From NCBI RefSeq assembly GCF_903853455.1, contig NZ_CAINTR010000008.1, positions 62,001-126,000 of the forward strand: 64,000 nt of DNA, given 5' to 3'. The position numbers and the translations under genes are program-made. Source of the stretch: an uncultured Magnetospirillum sp. (GTDB taxonomy: Bacteria > Pseudomonadota > Alphaproteobacteria > Rhodospirillales > Magnetospirillaceae). Shown here piece after piece: positions 50,673 to 59,819 of the stretch. The notes under the pieces were generated by a model that ran no database searches, was not told the DNA's origin, and saw only the letters and a list, made by a program, of their open reading frames with translations. The stretch's first letter is position 1, and the number at the start of each line of letters is the position of its first letter.

Positions 50673-51361
50673 CAGCCCCGATCCGCCAGCAGCAGCTCGG
50701 CCAGCCGGAAGTCCAGGACGCTGTCGATGTCCACCGAACGTTCGGCCGGCATGACATAGCCGACCGTGCCCTCGGCCATGAAGGTCAGCGACTGACGGAA
50801 CCAGGGAATCTTGGCGACGAACACCGCCCCGTTGGCGGCGAAGGCGGTGGGCAGGTCCTGACGCCGGGTGACGCCGCCGGACTCCAGCAGCCGCGACAGC
50901 CGGCCCTGCTCGTCCATGCGGTACATCCAGTAGGGCGACTTGGCCGCCTCGGTCACCCCGACGCAGGCGGGAGCGTCGGCGGCGACGCAGGCGGCCAGCG
51001 CCGCTTCCAGGTCCTCGGCCAGCCGCAGCGGCGAGGTGGGCTGCAGCAGCACCAGCAGGTCGAACGCCTCGTCCAGGGCGTCCAGGGCATGGATCACCAC
51101 CGGCGCCGAGGGGGTGTCGTCGCGGGCCAGCTCGGGCGGACGCACGAAGGGAGCCTCGCAGCCAGCCGCCACCGCCGCCGCGATGATGGCGGGGTCGTCG
51201 GACGAGATCACCACCCGGTCGATAGAGGGCGCCGCCAGGGCCTGCTCCACGCTCCAGGCCACCAGCGGCTTGCCACCCAGCGGCCGGATGTTCTTGCCCG
51301 GCAGCCCCTTGGAGCCGCCGCGCGCGGTGATCAGGGCGAGAACCTTGCGTCCGGCGATCAT
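50672..51361 (-). CDS. legF: CMP-nonulosonate (legionaminate/sialate) synthetase
   Basis: A 229-residue acylneuraminate cytidylyltransferase. The CTP motif is LITARGGSKGLPGKNIRPLGGKPL; LLVLLQPTSPLRLAEDL and the C-terminal RSVDIDSVLDFRLAELLL are standard. It activates a nonulosonic acid with CTP in the cytoplasm. LegI, LegG and LegC homologues are in the same operon. Distinguishing legionaminate from neuraminate or pseudaminate specificity is by context only. Confidence 0.87.
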   Translation of the reverse strand: MIAGRKVLALITARGGSKGLPGKNIRPLGGKPLVAWSVEQALAAPSIDRVVISSDDPAIIAAAVAAGCEAPFVRPPELARDDTPSAPVVIHALDALDEAFDLLVLLQPTSPLRLAEDLEAALAACVAADAPACVGVTEAAKSPYWMYRMDEQGRLSRLLESGGVTRRQDLPTAFAANGAVFVAKIPWFRQSLTFMAEGTVGYVMPAERSVDIDSVLDFRLAELLLADRG

Positions 51362-51368
51362 AATTCTC

Positions 51369-52037
51369 TCATTTCCGGCACGTGATCAGCCATTCGCGCA
51401 CCTCCCTGGTGCGGTTGCGGTCGGTGCGGATGACGTAATCCAGGGCGATGTCGGGGAAGACGCCGTAGAGGCCGGGGATCTCCTCCTCGGCGGTCAGGCG
51501 GATCAGGCCATATCCCTTGTTGAACGGGCCGTCGGGGATTTCCAGGAAGGTGTTGGGCTCGCCCTCCATCCTGCGGCCGGTGGCCTCGCCGCTGGTGCCG
51601 GTCATGAAGGCCTTGGAGAACAGCAGCCCGCCGGGTTTGAGCACCCGGTGGGCCTCGGCGACGATGCGGCGCGAATCCGCCAGCGTGTTGGCGTAGATGC
51701 ATTCGATGTCCAGCACGCAGTCGAAGCTGGCATCGGCGTAGGGCAGCTCCATGGCGTCGCCCTGGTCGAGGCGCGCCGCCAATCCCCGCTCGGCCAGCCG
51801 CTCGGCGGCGCGGTCCAGCCCGACCCGGCTGCCGTCCAACCCGGTGGCGTCGAAACCCTCGCCGGCCAGGAACACCATGTTGGCGCCGGCGCCGCAGCCG
51901 ATTTCGAGGAATTTCACCGCCTTGCGATCAGGGGCACCGAAATAGGTGCGCCCGATGAACCGCACCAGCTCCTCCGGGGGATATTTCCCCCAGTCCTTGG
52001 CGCTGAATACGTCGTCCCAGCCAGGATTCCACATCAT
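51369..52037 (-). CDS. Class I SAM-dependent methyltransferase
   Basis: A 222-residue methyltransferase. Motif I is KFLEIGCGAGANMVFLA, followed by ATGLDGSRVGLDRA, FDCVLDIECIYANT and HRVLKPGGLLFSKAF. It starts at ATG 52037 with ATGA overlap to the FemAB-like gene and lies 7 bp before legF. Its place inside the nonulosonate operon suggests methylation of the nonulosonic acid or its acyl group. Substrate unknown. Confidence 0.85.
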   Translation of the reverse strand: MMWNPGWDDVFSAKDWGKYPPEELVRFIGRTYFGAPDRKAVKFLEIGCGAGANMVFLAGEGFDATGLDGSRVGLDRAAERLAERGLAARLDQGDAMELPYADASFDCVLDIECIYANTLADSRRIVAEAHRVLKPGGLLFSKAFMTGTSGEATGRRMEGEPNTFLEIPDGPFNKGYGLIRLTAEEEIPGLYGVFPDIALDYVIRTDRNRTREVREWLITCRK

Positions 52038-53080
52038 CGATACCTGTATTTGAGAAAGCGTCCGCCGAACCGTTCGACCAGATCGGGATGGTCTTGCGCC
52101 CAGCCGGCGCAGACCGAATCATAGGCGGCACGGTCGATCATCACCTTGCCGAAGCGGAAGGTGGTCCGCTCGGGCGAATAGCCCGCCTTGAAGCGCAGCA
52201 GGCTGTCGTCGGCAGCGGCGGTGCGGCCGCCGCCATAATGCAGCCGCTCACGCCCACCGCCCAGCAGGTCCATGGTGACGGCGTGGCGCAGCAGGTTGTT
52301 GGGGCCGAACGCCGTGTAGGCCTTCAGCGACGACGACAGATGGTAATGGGCCCAGCGCGCCGACAGCAGGATCAAGGCGCCGCCCAGCACTTCCCCCTCC
52401 CGCTCGGCCAGGTAAACCCGCCACGAATTCGCCCCCAGGCTGGGGATGGCGCGGAAATAGTCGTCGCCGAAGAAGTAATCCTCGTGGGCATCCAACTCGC
52501 GCATATGGGTCTCGTAGAGACGGGCGAAGACCTCCAGCGCCGCCTGATCGGCGCGCCCGGTCACCACCACCCCGGCCTGCTCGGCCTTACGCACCTTGCG
52601 CCGGGTCTCGGAGGCATAACCGGCCAGCACGGTGTCGCGGTCCTTGGACAGGGTCAGGGCCACGGTCTGGCGGTCGTCGATCACCGTCACCGCCCCATGC
52701 GCCGCCCAGCGGTGGTTGTCCAGCAGCGGGTGAAAGCGGATGAAGCCGCAGACGACGCCACGGGCGCGGCAATGCGCCACCAGTGCCTCCCACGCCGCCG
52801 CCAGAAACGCCGCGTCGTCGCTGGTGGACAGCGGCCCGCCATAGCCGTAGGCGGTCTCGAAGTCGAACAGCGGCCGGTCGGACTGGCTTTCGATCTCCCG
52901 CACCAGCCAGGGCAGCAGGAAGGTCTCGCCGCCCTGCTCGAACACGAACAGTTCGTTGACGTCGCCCGGCCGGGCGTAGAGGGCGGCGTAGGCGGGACGG
53001 AAATAGACGTCGGCGAGACCGCCCAATCCATCGAGCAGGCGGTTCCAGGACCCGTGATCTTGGATCAGGCGGACGCTCAC
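52034..53080 (-). CDS. FemAB/BioF2-like GNAT acyltransferase
   Basis: About 348 residues from GTG 53080 (GTGA overlap with legI); ATG 53095 is an alternative. The fold is the two-GNAT FemAB type: VYFRPAYAALYA, FIRFHPLLDNHRWAAHG, RRKVRKAEQAGVVV (a typical FemAB arginine/lysine stretch), LGGALILLSARWAHYHLSSS and LLRFKAGYSP. Such proteins make amide bonds, often from aminoacyl-tRNA or acyl-CoA donors, to amino sugars or peptides. In this operon it could N-acylate the nonulosonate precursor. Confidence 0.8.
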   Translation of the reverse strand: MSVRLIQDHGSWNRLLDGLGGLADVYFRPAYAALYARPGDVNELFVFEQGGETFLLPWLVREIESQSDRPLFDFETAYGYGGPLSTSDDAAFLAAAWEALVAHCRARGVVCGFIRFHPLLDNHRWAAHGAVTVIDDRQTVALTLSKDRDTVLAGYASETRRKVRKAEQAGVVVTGRADQAALEVFARLYETHMRELDAHEDYFFGDDYFRAIPSLGANSWRVYLAEREGEVLGGALILLSARWAHYHLSSSLKAYTAFGPNNLLRHAVTMDLLGGGRERLHYGGGRTAAADDSLLRFKAGYSPERTTFRFGKVMIDRAAYDSVCAGWAQDHPDLVERFGGRFLKYRYR

Positions 53081-54111
53081 CGCAGGTCGGCCCATTGCAG
53101 CGGCTCGTCCTCGGCCAGGGCACGGTTGACGGTGAAGCCGGCCAGCCGGTCCAGGTCTTCGGGCTCGATGCCGCCGCCGGGGCGCTTGCAGGTCAGCATC
53201 TCAGGCCGCAGCACGGTGCCGGCGGCGATGGGTACCAGGGCCACCACGCCGCGGCGGATGCCGTTCATGTTGGCGATCTCGGCCTTGGTCGGGCGCTTGA
53301 CGCCGTCGCCCAGCATGGCCTCGATGCGGCGGATGGAGGCCACATAGGCAGCCAGCCCGGCCGGGTCCAGCGAGGCCTGATGGTCGGGACCGGGCAGCGA
53401 GCGGTCGAGGGTGAAGTGCTTTTCCACGATCGCCGCCCCCATGGCCACGGCGGCCAGCGAGGCTTCCGAGCCCAGGGAATGGTCGGACAGGCCCACCGGC
53501 AGGCCGAAGGCATGGCCCAGCGTCACCATGGCGCGCAGGTTGATCTGGTCGTCGGGGGCGGGATATTCCGAAGTGCAGTGCAGCAGGGCCAACGGCCCGA
53601 CGCCGCCTTTGCGCAGCGCCGCCACCGCCTTTTCCACCTCGCCCAGGGTGGACAGGCCGGTGGACAGGATGGCGGGACGGCCGGTACGGCCGATAGCCTC
53701 CAGGTACTGAAGATGGGTGACCTCGGTGGAGCCGATCTTGACGATGGGCATGTCCAGCTCGCCCACCAGGAAGGCCAGGCTGTCGAAGCCGTCGGGGGTG
53801 GACAGGAACAGGATGTTCCGGCTCTCGGCATGGGCCTTCAGCTCGCGGAACGCCGGATAGGGCAGGGCCAGCCGGCAGGACAGCTCGTAGCGGCTTTCCG
53901 CCGCGTCGGTGGTGGTCTCCAGATAGTCCACCTTGTAGGCGAACTTGCCGGTGATCTCGCCCGGTCGCCAGGTCTGGAACTTGACCGCGTCGGCCTTGGC
54001 CTCGGCGGCCACGTCGATCAACCGCTTGGCGCGGGCGATGTCGCCGTCATGGTTGACGCCGGCTTCGGCGATGATGAAGGCACGGCCGGCAGTGGCATAG
54101 GGCAGGGTCAT
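53077..54111 (-). CDS. legI: Legionaminate/N-acetylneuraminate synthase
   Basis: A 344-residue NeuB-family enzyme that condenses a six-carbon amino sugar with phosphoenolpyruvate. The TIM barrel has IIAEAGVNHDGDI, VKFQTW, FLSTPDGFDSLAFL, VKIGSTEV, HCTSEYPAP and GLSDHSLG, with the metal residues in KHFTLDRSLPGPDH. The C-terminal SAF/antifreeze-like domain starts at RRGVVALVPIAAGTVL. It is ATGA-coupled to legG. The family also contains NeuB and PseI; the LegC partner and PtmE homologue favour legionaminic acid. Confidence 0.88.
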   Translation of the reverse strand: MTLPYATAGRAFIIAEAGVNHDGDIARAKRLIDVAAEAKADAVKFQTWRPGEITGKFAYKVDYLETTTDAAESRYELSCRLALPYPAFRELKAHAESRNILFLSTPDGFDSLAFLVGELDMPIVKIGSTEVTHLQYLEAIGRTGRPAILSTGLSTLGEVEKAVAALRKGGVGPLALLHCTSEYPAPDDQINLRAMVTLGHAFGLPVGLSDHSLGSEASLAAVAMGAAIVEKHFTLDRSLPGPDHQASLDPAGLAAYVASIRRIEAMLGDGVKRPTKAEIANMNGIRRGVVALVPIAAGTVLRPEMLTCKRPGGGIEPEDLDRLAGFTVNRALAEDEPLQWADLR

Positions 54112-55277
54112 GGCGAGGGGGTATCCACGAAGCTCTTGCGGATCAGACCGTCGAGCGGATGGGTGGCGAGGATGTCGCGGATGCGCTCCGAGGCATGGCC
54201 GTCGCCGAAGGGGTTGACCAGCCCGGCCAGTCCGGCGCGAAACCCGGGCGACAGCAGCCGGCGCAGAGCGGCGGCGATGGCGGCGGCTTCGGTGGGGCAG
54301 TCGATGATGGAGGCGGCGCGCAACCGGCCTTTCTGGCGGTCGCCGATATTGACGGTGCCGATGCCGAAGCTGGGCACCTCGATCAGGCCGGAGGAGGAAT
54401 TGCCGACCACGCCGGAGACCAGCGCCAGGGCCGACAGATAGCCCTGATGGCCCAGCGACTTGACCGCCACGGCACGGCCAGGGCGCGTCGCCACGAAAGC
54501 CTCCACGGCGGCGGCGATGGCGCGGCCGCCGGCATCGGCATTGACCCCGGTGAAGATCAGCCGGACGTCGTCCTCGATCCCGGCCAGGGCGGCCAGCAGC
54601 TCGGCCACCTGACGCTCGGGGGCCAGGGCCGACAGGGTCTCGGGATGGAAGGTGACCAGCAGCGAGCGCTGGCCCAGGTCCAGCCCCAGCCGCGCCTCCA
54701 GCTCGGCGCGCGGCAGACGCTGGCCGTCGCGGATGGCGTCCAGCCCGGTGGAGCCCACCACGAACACCCGCTCCGGCGCCTCGCCCATCTGGACGATGCG
54801 GCGGCCATAGGCCTCGATGGCGGTGAAATGGAGGTGGGCCAGCTTGGTGATGGCGTGGCGGATGGCATCGTCCACCGCGCCTTCGGTCAACTGTCCGCCG
54901 GCGATATGGGCCAACGGCAGGCGCAGCGCCATGGCGGCGCTGGCGGCACCCAGCATCTCGTAGCGGTCGCCGAACACCAGGACGAGATCGGGCGTGAGGC
55001 GGGCGAAGGCCTCGGCCAGGCCCATGGTGGCCAGGGCCAGCGACTTGGCCATGCCGAGGCCGCTGTCGGAGGCCAGCACGATCTCCACCCGCTCGGCGAT
55101 GGCCACGCCCTCGGCCTCGATCTCGGTGACCGTCATGCCGAATTCGGGAGCAAGGTGAGTGCCGGTGACCACCACCAGCGGCTCGGTCCGCCCGTCCTCG
55201 GCCAGCAGCCGGATCAGCCGCGACAGCAGGCCGTATTCGGCCCGCGACCCGGTGACAATGGCGATCCGGCGCTTCAT
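54108..55277 (-). CDS. legG: UDP/GDP-sugar 2-epimerase, hydrolysing (LegG/NeuC-type)
   Basis: A 389-residue GT-B-fold epimerase that releases UDP (or GDP) while inverting C-2, giving the substrate of LegI. Seen are IVTGSRAEYGLLSRLI, VFGDRYEMLGAASAA, HIAGGQLTEGAVDDAIRHAITKLAHLHF, LVTFHPETLS and GNSSSGLIEVPSFG. Length and motifs match hydrolysing enzymes rather than the non-hydrolysing WecB type. It sits between legI and the AMP-ligase with ATGA overlaps. Confidence 0.88.
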   Translation of the reverse strand: MKRRIAIVTGSRAEYGLLSRLIRLLAEDGRTEPLVVVTGTHLAPEFGMTVTEIEAEGVAIAERVEIVLASDSGLGMAKSLALATMGLAEAFARLTPDLVLVFGDRYEMLGAASAAMALRLPLAHIAGGQLTEGAVDDAIRHAITKLAHLHFTAIEAYGRRIVQMGEAPERVFVVGSTGLDAIRDGQRLPRAELEARLGLDLGQRSLLVTFHPETLSALAPERQVAELLAALAGIEDDVRLIFTGVNADAGGRAIAAAVEAFVATRPGRAVAVKSLGHQGYLSALALVSGVVGNSSSGLIEVPSFGIGTVNIGDRQKGRLRAASIIDCPTEAAAIAAALRRLLSPGFRAGLAGLVNPFGDGHASERIRDILATHPLDGLIRKSFVDTPSP

Positions 55278-56632
55278 TCGAACGTCACGATACCGCGCAG
55301 GTCCATGCGCTGGTCCAGATAGCGGTGCTTGCCGATGCGGGTGCGCGGAATGTCGTCCACCAGCTGCACCTCGATGTGGAATCCGGCCAGGATGGCGCCG
55401 ATGCGCCGTTCCAGCAGGGCCTTGACCACCGCCGGATCGTCAGCGGCCAGTTCGGCCTCGGGCTGGATCAGGATGGTCAGCGCGCCGGCCTGCTCCTGGA
55501 TCACCCGGAACTCGCGGATGCCCTTCCAGTCCATGTCGTTGTAGTTGAACACCGCCGGGGCCAGCGGGGTGGGATGGCCGGCGGCGTCGATGACGAAGTC
55601 CTGGAAGCGGCCCTCGACCCCTTTCAGGATCTTGTAATGGCGACCGCAGGGGCAGTCCTGGCTGTCACCGAGATAGCCGATGTCGCCGGTGCGGTAGCGG
55701 ATCAGCGGCATGGTGGGATTGTTGAAGCCGGTCACCACCATCTCGCCGCGCCCGCCCGGCTCGGTGACGTCGCGGCCCTGCTCGTCCAGCAGTTCCACGA
55801 TCCCCACCTGGGGCAGGAAGTGCAGGGCGTCGGAGTGCTGGCAGGGAAAGCCGGCGGCGCAGGCCTCGGTGTGGCCGAAGATGTTGATCAGCCGGGCCTG
55901 GAAGGCGCGCTCGATCATGGTGCGCTGGCCGTCGGTCAGATATTCGCCGTCGCAGGCGATGGTGCGGATGGGCCGGATCTCCAGCCCGTCCTGCAGGATG
56001 TACTTGGCCAGCGGCAGGATGGAGGACGGCCGCGTGTGGATATAGCGCGGCGCGAAGGCGTTGATCTCGGCCACATAGGCCGGGGCGGTCTCGGCGGTGA
56101 TGTGGTAGCACGACATCACCAGCTTGCGGCCGTCCTCCACCCGCCAGTAGCGGTTCTCGGCCAGGATCTCGGGGGCGAGCTTGTCGCCGTAGAGCCGCAC
56201 CGAGCGCCAGTTGAAGACGTCGAGGCCAAACGTCTCCATGTAGTGGTTGGTGCAGGCCTTGTCGCGGGCCAGGAAGTCGTCGTCGTACCAGATGGTCAAG
56301 GGCGTGCCGGTGCTGCCGCCGGTGGTGCGGTGGCGCAAAGTGGCGCGGTCCGCGTTGTCGGCCAGGAAGGCGTCGGGATCGGCCTGGATCGCCCGCTTGT
56401 CGATGATGGGAAAGCGCTTGAGGTCGGCCAGGGTGACGATGTCGTCGGGTCCGAACCCGGCCGCCGCCATGGCGCGGCCATAGGCCGGCACCCTGGCATG
56501 GGCGTGGCGCACCAGCCGCCGCAGGGAATTCAGCTGGTACTCGTCCTGCTGCCGGCGCGACCAGAACTGGCTCTGCTCGAGGAAGATCCGGCGTTCGACG
56601 AAGATCGGATTGGAAAAAGGATCGGCGCTCAC
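55274..56632 (-). CDS. AMP-dependent ligase, CapK/phenylacetate-CoA ligase-like
   Basis: A 452-residue adenylate-forming enzyme from GTG 56632 (GTGA overlap with legC). The ATP loop is TGGSTGTPLTIWYDD near residue 100, followed by IACDGEYLTD, INIFGHTEACAAG, MPLIRYRTGDIGYL and a C-terminal cap IPRTRIGKHRYL. CapK-like proteins occur in polysaccharide clusters with uncertain roles. Here, in the middle of the nonulosonate operon with ACP and GNAT genes nearby, activation of an acyl group for N-acylation is plausible. Confidence 0.83.
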   Translation of the reverse strand: MSADPFSNPIFVERRIFLEQSQFWSRRQQDEYQLNSLRRLVRHAHARVPAYGRAMAAAGFGPDDIVTLADLKRFPIIDKRAIQADPDAFLADNADRATLRHRTTGGSTGTPLTIWYDDDFLARDKACTNHYMETFGLDVFNWRSVRLYGDKLAPEILAENRYWRVEDGRKLVMSCYHITAETAPAYVAEINAFAPRYIHTRPSSILPLAKYILQDGLEIRPIRTIACDGEYLTDGQRTMIERAFQARLINIFGHTEACAAGFPCQHSDALHFLPQVGIVELLDEQGRDVTEPGGRGEMVVTGFNNPTMPLIRYRTGDIGYLGDSQDCPCGRHYKILKGVEGRFQDFVIDAAGHPTPLAPAVFNYNDMDWKGIREFRVIQEQAGALTILIQPEAELAADDPAVVKALLERRIGAILAGFHIEVQLVDDIPRTRIGKHRYLDQRMDLRGIVTFE

Positions 56633-57798
56633 CGTTCGCCCTCCCCGGCAAGGCGTGGACTGGACGGAATGTTGATCAGCCGGGCGGCGACGCTGTCGGT
56701 CACCTTCAACTCCATGCGTGGGCAGTCGGCGTACATGGGCAGGTGGTGCATGGGAGTCCAGGCCGGCCGGCATTGCAGGCCGCGCTGGTTGGACAGGGTC
56801 AGCACCGGCTCCAGCAGGGCTTCGTTGCCCGGCTCCAGCAGCGCCACGTTGAGCCAGTAATTGCTGCGGCCGAAATCAGTCTCGACGAAGGCGCGGATGC
56901 CGGCCAGCGGCGCGAAGGCGGCATGATAGCGCCCGGCCAGCAACCGCTTGCGCTCGAGGAAACCGGGCAGCCGCTCCAACTGGGCGCAGCCGATGGCGGC
57001 GTTGACGTTGGGCAGGCGGTAGTTGTAGCCCACCATGTCGTGGCGGAATTCGAACGGATGGGGCTGCTTGGCGGTGGTGGTGAGGTGCTTGGCCCGCTTG
57101 GCCAGCTCGGCGTCGTTGGTGAGGATGGCGCCGCCGCCGCCGGTGGTGACGATCTTGTTGCCGTTGAAGCTGAGCGACGCCAGCTTGCCGTGATTACCGG
57201 TGTGGCGACCCTTGTAGGTGCTGCCCAGGCTTTCGGCGGCGTCCTCCACCAGCGGCAGGCCGAAGCGCTCGCACACCGCCACCAGCGGATCCAGATCCAC
57301 CGGATGGCCGAAGGTGTGCATGCAGACCACGGCGCGGATCGGCCGCCCGGTCAGGCGGTTGACGACACAGCCGTCGCCGGGACGGGCGATGTCGGCCAGA
57401 TAGTCCGCCAGCCGGGCCGGGTCGAGGCCCAGGGTCCGCTCCTCGATCTCGGCGAAATGGGGCGTGGCGCCGCAATAGGCCACGGCGTTGGCGGTGGCGA
57501 CGAAGGTCAGCGACGGGATGATCACCTCGTCGCCGGAACGCACCCCGGTCAGCAGCAGGCCGGCATGCAGGGCGGCGGTGCCGTTGACCACCGCAACCGC
57601 GAAGCCGGCGCCGGTAAACTCGGCCAGCATCTTTTCGAAGCGGTCCACATAGGCGCCTACGGTGGAGACCCATTCGGTGTCGAGGCATTCCTTGACATAG
57701 GTCCACTCGTTGCCGGCGATCTCGGGGGCGTGCAGCAGCGCCTTGCCGCCGGTGACGCTTTCGATGGCGGCGACCACCTGTTCGGCGGTAAGCGTCAT
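56629..57798 (-). CDS. legC: LegC-like PLP-dependent sugar aminotransferase
   Basis: A 389-residue DegT/DnrJ/EryC1/StrS-type enzyme from ATG 57798. It has AVVNGTAALHAGLLL, EVIIPSLTFVATANAVAYCGA, LVEDAAESLGSTYKGRHTG, the Schiff-base Lys in SLSFNGNKIVTTGGGGA, and MVGYNYRLPNVNAAIG. The N-terminal extension (EQVVAAIESVTG) and C-terminal INIPSS fit the LegC branch, which aminates C-4 of a UDP-4-keto-6-deoxy-HexNAc. The last residues PRLAGEGER look like read-through into an intergenic repeat. The matching LegB dehydratase is not in this window. Confidence 0.85.
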   Translation of the reverse strand: MTLTAEQVVAAIESVTGGKALLHAPEIAGNEWTYVKECLDTEWVSTVGAYVDRFEKMLAEFTGAGFAVAVVNGTAALHAGLLLTGVRSGDEVIIPSLTFVATANAVAYCGATPHFAEIEERTLGLDPARLADYLADIARPGDGCVVNRLTGRPIRAVVCMHTFGHPVDLDPLVAVCERFGLPLVEDAAESLGSTYKGRHTGNHGKLASLSFNGNKIVTTGGGGAILTNDAELAKRAKHLTTTAKQPHPFEFRHDMVGYNYRLPNVNAAIGCAQLERLPGFLERKRLLAGRYHAAFAPLAGIRAFVETDFGRSNYWLNVALLEPGNEALLEPVLTLSNQRGLQCRPAWTPMHHLPMYADCPRMELKVTDSVAARLINIPSSPRLAGEGER

Positions 57799-59816
57799 GC
57801 CCGCGCCTCCTTCTCCACCTGATAAAAGAACATGTCCGGCGAGGCGTATTCCGCCATCTTGCGCAGCGTCAGGTTGATGTTGTTCGAGCGGAACTGCTCG
57901 AACCGCGATCTGAGCGCGCTGCGCTGGGCATCCGCCAGCGTGAGGTGGTAGCTCACGGCGCCGGCATAATCGGCGATGGGATGGGTGTGGCCGTCCCGCT
58001 TCCACGCCAGCACGTCGTGGGACACCGCCAGCCGGCGTTCGTCGGCAAAGCCGCTCTCGTCGATGTCGATGCGGGCGGCGGCGGTGAAGCGCAGCACGTC
58101 GTCGAAACGGGCCAGCGCGTCGGGCCGGTCGGCCGCCAGTCCCCGGAACACCGTCCGCAGCATGGCCTCGAACGCGCCGGCGCAATGCAGCAGCAGCCGC
58201 GCGGTGTAGACGTAGTTGAGCTTGCCGTAGGAGCCGTCGCCCAGCTTGTCGAAATTCTCCGGCACCGACCAGAATTCGGCCAGTTCGTCGTAGGTGCCGA
58301 AGCGCTCGGTGTCCTGGTCGTGCTCGAAATCGGCCTTCAGCGCCGCCAACTCACCTTCGCCCTTGGGCCAGGCGGCGATGGCGGCCAGGGCGAAGTCCAC
58401 CGGATGAACGCCCGCCTCCTGGCGGACCAGCTGCATCAGGTCATGGTAATAGCCGCGCCCCCACATCATCTGGAGCAGGAAGTGGATGTAGCGGAACGAA
58501 CTCAGTTCCTCGAAGCTCATGGTCGAGGTGGCCAGCACGATCTCCTGGCCCTCGAACAGCTTGCGGCCGTCATAGATGCCGAAGGCGTTGTCATGCAGCC
58601 GCCAGCCGGTGCGCTTGAAATAGGCGGCGCGGGATTGGGCGCCCTCCATCTTGGTGCCGGGCAGGAGGTGGAGATTGTAGTTGAACACCTCGGCGCCGAT
58701 ATCCATCAGCGTCTTATTGGCATCGATATGGGTCTGCCAAGTCTCTTCCGGCAAGCCGACGATCAGCTCGGACACCATGCGGGTCTGGATGCCCTCGTCG
58801 GCGAGACGCCGGTTCAGCGTGATGACCTCGCCGATGGGCAGGTTCTTGCGCTCGATGGCCTTGAGGGTCGGCGGATGGAAACTCTGCATGGAAGCCCCCA
58901 CCTGCGACAATCCGCGCATCTGGCGCACCGCCTCGAACACCCGGTCGGGGCGGGTCTTGTTCCACTGGGCGTTGACCCGAAGCGGAAAGCCCTTGTCCTG
59001 GCTGCGCTCGTACAGGCGGGCCGCGAACAGGGCGTCGCGCTCCAGGATGCCGAAATTGGCGTCGCCGACGAACAGGCTGGTGGACTGGGTGCAGTGATCG
59101 GCGATGTAGTCGATCTCGGCCATCACCCGGGCCTCGCTGAAGCGGGCCAGCTTCTCGTTGCCGATGCCCCAGGCGCAGAAGGTGCAGCGATAGGGGCACG
59201 AGCGGTTGGTCTCGATGATCGGCGAAATGGGTTCTTCGAAGAACTCGTCCATCATGCCGTTGAGATAGGGCGACGGAATGACGTCGAGATCGTCCAGCGC
59301 CTTCAGCGACTCGCCCACATGGATGCGGCCACCGGCTCCCAGGTCGTTGACCAGACAGCCGGCCACCGGATCGCGGCGCAGCCGGACGGGATCGCCGCCC
59401 AGGTCGAGGAAGCGCCCCAGCAGCTCGGCGAAGCCGCGCTCGCCCTGGTTCAGCACGAAGGCGTCAAAATCGGGCGAACCGGCGAAGAACGGGGTGGCGC
59501 CCTCGGATGAAGCGTTCATGGAGGTGAAGATGGGGCCGCCACCCACCAGCAGCACCGCCGGATTGGCTTCGCGGGCGATCTCGGCGATCAGGCGGTTGAG
59601 GTTGACGTTCCACACATAGTGGGACAGGGCGACCACGTCCGGGCGTTCGGCCCGAATCGCCTCGATCATCCGCTCGGGACGCTTGAACAGCCGGATATCG
59701 AGGGGCTCGGTCAGCTGGGTGCGGGCGTAACCGGACACGAAGCCGATATTGATCGGCATGGTCCAGATGCCGATCTTGCCCCAGGTGTGAACCAGGTCCC
59801 CGAGAAAAACCTTCAT
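57795..59816 (-). CDS. B12-binding-type radical SAM protein
   Basis: A 673-residue enzyme with an N-terminal Rossmann part (about 1-150; NIGFVSGY, VVALSHYVWNVN, LLVGGGPIFTS) resembling cobalamin-binding domains but without a visible DxHxxG lower-ligand motif. The radical SAM core has CPYRCTFCAWG (CxxxCxxC) near residue 212, LFVGDANFGI and MVSELIVGLPEETWQTH. The C-terminal 250 residues are unassigned, mostly helical. It is the third gene of the regulator operon and ATGA-coupled to legC. It may rearrange or methylate a sugar. No named member is recognised. Confidence 0.82.
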   Translation of the reverse strand: MKVFLGDLVHTWGKIGIWTMPINIGFVSGYARTQLTEPLDIRLFKRPERMIEAIRAERPDVVALSHYVWNVNLNRLIAEIAREANPAVLLVGGGPIFTSMNASSEGATPFFAGSPDFDAFVLNQGERGFAELLGRFLDLGGDPVRLRRDPVAGCLVNDLGAGGRIHVGESLKALDDLDVIPSPYLNGMMDEFFEEPISPIIETNRSCPYRCTFCAWGIGNEKLARFSEARVMAEIDYIADHCTQSTSLFVGDANFGILERDALFAARLYERSQDKGFPLRVNAQWNKTRPDRVFEAVRQMRGLSQVGASMQSFHPPTLKAIERKNLPIGEVITLNRRLADEGIQTRMVSELIVGLPEETWQTHIDANKTLMDIGAEVFNYNLHLLPGTKMEGAQSRAAYFKRTGWRLHDNAFGIYDGRKLFEGQEIVLATSTMSFEELSSFRYIHFLLQMMWGRGYYHDLMQLVRQEAGVHPVDFALAAIAAWPKGEGELAALKADFEHDQDTERFGTYDELAEFWSVPENFDKLGDGSYGKLNYVYTARLLLHCAGAFEAMLRTVFRGLAADRPDALARFDDVLRFTAAARIDIDESGFADERRLAVSHDVLAWKRDGHTHPIADYAGAVSYHLTLADAQRSALRSRFEQFRSNNINLTLRKMAEYASPDMFFYQVEKEARA

Positions 59817-59819
59817 GGG

